This document shows positions 58,299 through 64,000 of a stretch of 64,000 nt of DNA, piece after piece. The DNA comes from Anthopleura xanthogrammica (lineage: Eukaryota; Cnidaria; Anthozoa; Actiniaria; Actiniidae). Under the pieces are notes generated by a model. It made no database searches and was not told the origin of the DNA. It worked only from the letters and a program-made list of their open reading frames with translations. The stretch spans positions 14,605,291 through 14,669,290 of the forward strand of contig OZ025206.1 of assembly GCA_964019055.1 (NCBI GenBank). Reading direction: 5' to 3'. The translations under genes were made by a program, and so were the position numbers. Numbering within the stretch: the stretch's first letter is position 1; each line of letters starts with the position of its first letter.

Positions 58299-58398
58299 AT
58301 GGAAAGTACTCACTACATGTGTTTGATCTTTCTGTTCTTCTTTTTTCTCTTAATTGATACTGGATCTTGTGCGGGAAATTCGAATGTAAGCTCAGCCG
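58299..58398 (+). CDS. Gene D exon 1: signal peptide
   Basis: Met-Glu-Ser-Thr-His-Tyr resembles the gene A and B start (Met-Glu-Val-Thr-His-Tyr), followed by a hydrophobic core and Cys-Ala-Gly. 100 bp, exit phase 1 at donor gtaagt, as in its paralogs. An open frame continues into the intron but has no domain. Confidence 0.75.
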
Positions 58399-61300
58399 GT
58401 AAGTTTTTATTGAGTGATAAACGTGATTTCTCATCCCATATATCTAATGAAGGAAATTCCCCAAAAGGTGTAGTTTTTGGCACTCAGGGCAAAGCTAAAG
58501 TTTTGCTGATGCGAAACTTACTCACCTCCATAAAAACCGTCGTCTGTTCACAAGTTTCGCCGGAGCGGTTAACGTTTTTCTTATATTTGTGTACGTATAC
58601 TGTTTCAGTTTATAAAATAAAATATTTAGTGCGGGATGTTAATACGCATTTAATGATGGAAACTAGAAATATTGAGCTCAAAATGTCGATATCATCATAT
58701 ATAGGCGATATTTCTGAGAAATACCTATATTCTCGATTATCATTTAATATTATAGTCTAATCATTTAACAGGGTAGTCAGTTTCGTTAGATCTTGTATTT
58801 GTTCCTGTCTGTTATCTTTGCAGTTATTTACACAACAGTCGTACCTTTCTATCAAAAATCCTGAATACACAGTTTAGCCATATTTTTGACATAATCGTCA
58901 TAATTTCTTACAGGAGGAAAATCATCTTTGTGATTATGATTTAAAAAATGAAATAAGCGAATATTTGTAGTCTCTATAAGGTACGTATTCATTGTAGATT
59001 TCAGCATCTATCGTAGGTCTAGCCTAACAAGGACCCATAACTTGGATCTTGTAATATAACGATGATCTCCTTTCTCGGGCTGAAACTATGGCTTTTTTAA
59101 AAGGTACCAATATTCTTGTTTCCGTGTGCAGCTCACTAGCTACTTCCTGCCGGGAAAGGTAATTCCATAGTCATTATGATATTATCATTATAATCGGGAG
59201 ATTTGAAGTTTACGCTTCCACAGCGCTGGCTAGCTTAGCTTGTGCAGCATAGTTTATGAATATTATTGAGGAATTATCATAAAAACGTTCTGCTCTATAT
59301 TCAGTTTCGCGCATATGCCAAACGGATTCAAAATTATACAACATAAGATTAAACACTCGAAATATGTTAAAGATGCCATAAAATTAACATTATGACCACT
59401 GGGGAGGGGGGAGTGGAGTTTTATCGGCTGAACGCATAAGGCAATAGCAGATATCACAGTTACACTCCATTGCCTTCAAACGATTGTTTCAAGTCTAGGT
59501 AATTGGGTCAACAATACCTACAGTAAATGTATAGACCCTGACCCAAATGCCACGACTTAAAGCAATAGAGTATACTGGCTTTGATATCTGCTATTATCTC
59601 AGAAACAAGAAAAAAGAACTTTTGCTTATTGGTCGTCTGACACAATAATTACTAAATTGCAACTATTCAATTATGTCTTGATTTATGTCGGTGTTATTTT
59701 CAAAATCAAAGATATAAGTTATGAGCTTTTTATTTCTTATATCTTTCTTTTTGGTTGACGGTTTATATATTGTGATTTAAAAAAAAATAGATAAAAGAAA
59801 TTAAACAGATCCCAAATGGTTCCCAACGTTTCGGACTTTTCTTCCAGTCCTTCATCTGCGTTGGTCTCACTTTTCAAAAACAATAGTACACTTTAAAAAA
59901 AAAAAAAAAATCGCGCTCACTCGTAGGTGCGCAAGGTGCCTTAGAAGAAACTCTAAAGGCATGGATATATAAAGGATGTATAGTAAATATTTCATACATA
60001 ATGCTCAAATATGGTCTTCTCGAACTGAAATGAAGTCCATTAGGGATGGTTGTGGGTAGTTTTTTAGACCAAAAACGTTCCACATACGTTAGGTCTTTGG
60101 AAGCAGCAACCCATTTATAGCTCATGGATGTTGTTGAGATTGAAGATCTTTTTCGCCAATTTATTCGAACTTTAGATAAAAACATTTATAATATATCCTT
60201 TATATCCATTCCTTCAAAGCTTTCTGTAAGGCATCTCGCCCATCTATGAGTGAGCGCGCGGTGTCAGATATTTCCGATCACAAATTTTTATTTTGTATTT
60301 TTTTGAAAAGTAAGACCAGCCCTGATGAAGGACTGAAAAAAAAATTTGAAACGTTTGCAACTATTTGGGATCTGAAACTACTTTTTCTTAATTCAATCTT
60401 AATTCATTTTCTTCTTGGATATGCTATTGCATGTGTGAAGGAGGAGTGGATAGTATCCCACAGTGCTTTGCGAAGATACATTTTCAAAATGGCGGGAATT
60501 CGTCGTCTAACACCAACGCGAAAAAAATGATTTTAATCTAGCTAAGAGGAATGTTTCTACTTTTCTATATTATTGGGCAAGTTCTAGAGATAATAATTGA
60601 TCGTATTTGTAATTTTAGGCTTGATTAGATGAGTTTGAAACGTATGATTTGACATTTTCTCCAGTGTCGGAAATTTTTTTGTTCTTGTTAATTTGGTTGA
60701 TATTTGTCTTTGCGTAACTTAATAATTTAAGGGTCGATCTCGCATATTATTTGCCTTCTTCTTAGTATGTTGTCTTAGGTTTAAAATGAACGTAGTCCGA
60801 CCCAGATCGACCCGCGTTTTCACTAAGAAATGATGCATTATGTTTGACTACTTCTCTTCCTTACCAACTCGTTGTCACGCGAAGCGTTCTCAGTTCGCAT
60901 CGATCGCAATAGACTACTTCGACGATACGGCGGCCATTAAAATAAACAAATCTTACTTACACTTATGTCGTCGATTAAAATTAACGTTTCACCCCTAGAC
61001 AACTTGACAAGAGATGAATTAAGAAGATGGACATGAAAGAAAGACTAATAAATGAAACTCTCTATTTTATCCGACATTTTTTTTTTCTTTTCCCCCTGGA
61101 CGCCCCATAATGCATTGCAATTCAAGATGTGAAAATAATGACTGATACTACGTAGAAAAAGGAAATGCTTGTCACTTAATCAGCATGATAGGGCAAGAGA
61201 AAGGCAGGATTTGATTTTTTCTTCATCAGATCCTAAGTATACCCCCGGCATCTCGTAAAAAGTTATTTTCATTAATTCAGATTCAAGATGGCCGCCACAT

Positions 61301-63073
61301 CGTCGAAGTAGTCCATTGACTCCTATTACATTTAAAATTATTTATAAAAGATGGAAATAGCACCTTTTTTACGAGCTTTCAGAGAAATTGCATTGGAAAT
61401 TTCAAGTTATTAAATAGAGTAAAACAAATGAAAAAAGGCAAGATAATGTGAATTTCAAAAAGTACAATTTCTGGTTTTAGTTACGATTTCTTGAATAATC
61501 ACACAGTTATTTACTGATAACCACAATCTAATGTTACACACGAGCGGAAACAGACGACAAATACTGATCTAACTTCTTTTTTATTTTTTATTTCAATTCA
61601 ATTCAGTTCAGTTCAATTCAATACATTTTTATTTCGTATAAAGTTGTTTACTTCATTCGGGCAAATGATACGGCTTTCCGGTGCTGTCTTCAGCCTCGTC
61701 CATTCATATTATATGCTTTTGGACAAATTACTGACAATAATTACCAAGCATATTTTTCACATTGTGGTTATCAGTAAATAACTAGGTTGATGTGATAACG
61801 ATTATTCAAGAGATCGTAACTAAAACCAGAAATTCTAGTGCTGCCTGGCGTTACCTGGTATAATCTGATTCGGGCGCTCGCGAGTCTGACGTCACTGATA
61901 ATTTATTCCTAATCTGCAAATTTACTAATTCACTAAAGTACTAAAGTGTATTTTTCAATCTTTCTATGACAACCTTTTTGCAAGTAGGTGTAACTGAAGG
62001 GGGGGGGGGGGGGGGGGAGGAATCTTTTTCATTTATGCAAAGCAATTTTCATTAGATTTCTAATGCTTTGGGTAAAGTCTTTTTAACTCGTGGATACTCT
62101 CATTGTTATGCACGATGCTGGAGACTAATAATTCCTTCCCACCTGCCTTCCAATGGTTTTCATCTAACTTTGAGAACTCTAATAATTTTAAAGGAATGAT
62201 CGACAGTAGTCTATTGCCTTCTAAGTTATAGCGAGTGTTTGTTTCTATCGGTGCGTAGGAATAAAAACAGTGGTGAATCCGGATAAGTCAATTATTTTTC
62301 GACTATCCAATAGTTCATGAAAATTTCAAAAAAGATGTATTGGGAAGGAAACTTTATATTAGTAGGAAATAGTTCATAGAAACGTCTACGGAGTCCAATT
62401 TTTTATTAGCAATAGATGATAGATACCACGCTACATATGTATTTATTGATGCAGTGATTTGACATAAGCCATGAATTTGTTTTGTGTGTTTTGGCTGTAT
62501 TTGCTATCAAACTTGTCAAGTCATTCCTGACAGCTCAGTGAAGCGAGCCATGTTAACAAATGCAACAATGCTGCGCTGGAGCAGACCATTATTTTTTGGC
62601 AGTTACTTGCAGTTATCTCGGTCAATCAAAACAACGGAAAACTTAATCGAATGATAACATAGTTTAACTGAAAAATAATAGGCTAGCAGCCTAGTAACTC
62701 TATTACGGGTTTAGTAAAACTACTCGGTCCAGATATTATAGAACTGTTTACTAATTGCCTATTGTAATTTTAGTTTCAGAGTGTACTCTTCAGATAACAT
62801 CAGCCACGCCCACTAGCTCCTCTCGCATCCAAGTACACTGGAGACAAGTCGATCCTGTGAAATGTACGAATGCTGAGATACAAGGCTACAGAATAGTTTA
62901 TAGGTGGTGGTATAAAAGGAGTGAAGTTAAAAATGAGCAAAATCCCAAAACTACATCATCAGTGGTGACAGGACTTGCTAGATACACACAGTATCGATTT
63001 CAAGTACAAGCCTACCGCGGTAACATCAATGGTCTATTATCCAATATGGGGACAGCAAGAACTCTAGAAGATG
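58299..63073 (+). CDS. Gene D: FN3 receptor paralog, 5' part (continues beyond the window)
   Basis: Exon 1 58299-58398 and exon 2 62774-63073, joined in phase 1 across a 4.4-kb intron full of inverted-repeat elements. The exon 2 FN3 is clearly related but diverged. No further exon is recognised up to 64000, so the gene either extends to the right or is another truncated copy. The link between the two exons is inferred from order, strand and phase. Confidence 0.6.
59806..60374. mobile_element. Long fold-back element, ~569 bp
   Basis: The left half (cagatcccaaatggttcc, cttccagtccttcatc, gcgctcactcgtag, atggatatataaagga) reappears as reverse complement in the right half, in mirrored order, over about 250 bp with some divergence. 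The right end reads ctatttgggatctg. No transposase. The short frames on both strands are by-products. Confidence 0.7.
60907..61318. mobile_element. MITE with GGCGGCCAT ends, second copy
   Basis: Same inverted ends as 22134-22520 (gactacttcgacgatacggcggccat on the left, atggccgccacatcgtcgaagtagtc on the right), in opposite orientation, judged by the internal ccctggacgccccataat. Confidence 0.75.
61466..61834. mobile_element. Inverted-repeat element enclosing a TTCAA microsatellite
   Basis: Left arm aatttctggttttagttacg.. and right arm ..cgtaactaaaaccagaaatt pair over about 75 bp, including ttatttactgataaccacaat. The interior has a short (TTCAA/TTCAG)n stretch near 61590-61620. Confidence 0.7.
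61999..62017. repeat. Poly-G run, 19 bases
   Basis: Uninterrupted G run inside gene D intron 1. Confidence 0.9.
62774..63073 (+). CDS. Gene D exon 2: divergent FN3 domain
   Basis: 300 bp, phase 1-1. Keeps both family Cys (after VSE; in VKCTN), VHW in the B-strand, TGLARYTQYRFQVQAY and the exit LEDG. The variable middle is unlike that of genes A-C. Confidence 0.8.
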
Positions 63074-64000
63074 GTAAATGTTTAACATTCTGTGTTTTTA
63101 ATCAGATGCCGGTTCGCAATTGTTTGAATATTTTTGGGTCTTTACTTTTAGTATTTATTTATTTTTCATTCATCCATCCAGCCATTTCTTTGCTTGTTTA
63201 ATTCTTTAGGTGTTGTTTTCTTTATTTCGTTTTTCCTTTCTTTTTAATTTTTTATTGGTTTGTCATAAAGAAACTATTAGGCTATTGTTTGCTAGTGATT
63301 CACAAATCAAGGGCGATTAATATATGAATTCGAAGGACAAAACTGGGTGTAGTTCTTCAAAATTCGCGGACGACAAATAAAGTTTCACTCATCTCATATC
63401 CCGTCTTGAATAGCCGTAATCCATGTACGCTTGTAGTTTCATCGCGGTACTGTCCGTGCCATAAAACGCCATCGCCGCTCGTTACCAAGTTACTCTCAGT
63501 AATAAGTTCAACTTCGGTCAGGAAAAGTAAATTAGACTAGTAGTTTCTAATAGAAAGGGGAATGCTGCGAACAGCACTGTTTTGGCCTTCGAGTGGTAGG
63601 AATTCGAAGCGCTGTTATCTTAAGTTAGAAAACAAGTATGGCAATAATTGCTTGTTTTTTTCAGACACTGAGGCGAGCATAAACTGAGAAAGCAACCCTG
63701 TTGTACTTAAGACCTTGTTATAAATACAAATAGATCTTTTTAAAACGTTAACAGGAACCATATTTTAATGTGTTTAATAAGTTTAAGCGCACGTGGGACT
63801 TCGTTTATATAGTCTTGGTGACGGTCGGGTCTTGGTTTGGTTGGCGCTGAGGAAATCAAAACAAGTAAGTATTTTTTTTTCGCATTCTAACTATGTCCAG
63901 CTCAAAATTATTTGTTGCTGGAAGCATTCATCAAGGTCAAGAACGATTTAGTGACATATCACGAGGACGACAATGTTCATTTATGAGTTTTTCGGCGCTA
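63074..64000. other. Downstream sequence, no exon recognised
   Basis: Probably the next intron of gene D. Nothing with FN3 or PTP character is visible. Confidence 0.4.

Noticed and set aside
58227..58760. 177-codon open frame starting upstream of gene D
   Set aside because: The paralogs show the start at 58299 and a donor at 58399; the remainder is intron sequence without a domain.

Overview
The window is nuclear DNA of an animal. It is AT-rich (roughly one third G+C by eye) and intron-rich, with GT..AG introns, and it holds no prokaryotic features. Homology content (fibronectin type III arrays on a receptor tyrosine phosphatase whose membrane-proximal segment looks kappa/mu-like) and the load of small fold-back transposons suggest an early-branching metazoan. 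A cnidarian is my best guess, but this is an inference from memory of the families, not proven by the sequence.

Layout. (1) 1-10250: satellite array with a ~178-bp monomer, still running at the left edge, containing a 2,802-bp tandem higher-order duplication (1919-4720 / 4721-7522) and decaying towards its right edge. (2) 10250-11350: transition DNA with a poly-G run and one inverted-repeat element. (3) 11350-64000: a tandem family of paralogous genes on the + strand. Gene A (12743 to about 21445) has a signal peptide and nine FN3 exons but no membrane or phosphatase exons. A decayed unit A' (21826-26608) keeps a leader and two broken FN3 exons. Gene B (28608-44679) is a complete receptor protein tyrosine phosphatase: my 34-exon model stays in frame throughout and gives 1,988 residues, with signal peptide, ten single-exon FN3 domains, one split FN3, a membrane-proximal region, one TM helix and tandem PTP domains D1 (all catalytic motifs) and D2 (Cys and Arg kept, WPD loop changed to WVD). 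Gene C (48551 to about 53214) has a signal peptide, five single-exon FN3 domains and the split FN3, then stops. Two further decayed exon-1 copies (about 54190 and 56540) flank FN3 relics at 55816-56209. Gene D starts at 58299 with a divergent FN3 exon at 62774-63073 and probably runs out of the window.

How it fits together. Every single-domain FN3 exon is phase 1-1, so exons can be duplicated, lost or exchanged between genes without breaking the frame. A and B share a stretch of about 1.6 kb (17430-19030 vs 32902-34502) in which I found no difference, while neighbouring exons differ, which points to gene conversion or a very recent exchange. The array thus has one full-length signalling receptor surrounded by paralogs that keep an ectodomain but lack the signalling half. 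They could be secreted or decoy forms, alternative 5' exon sets, or decaying copies; the sequence alone does not decide. Many introns carry fold-back (MITE-like) elements whose presence or absence dates the duplications: one element is in A and B but absent from C.
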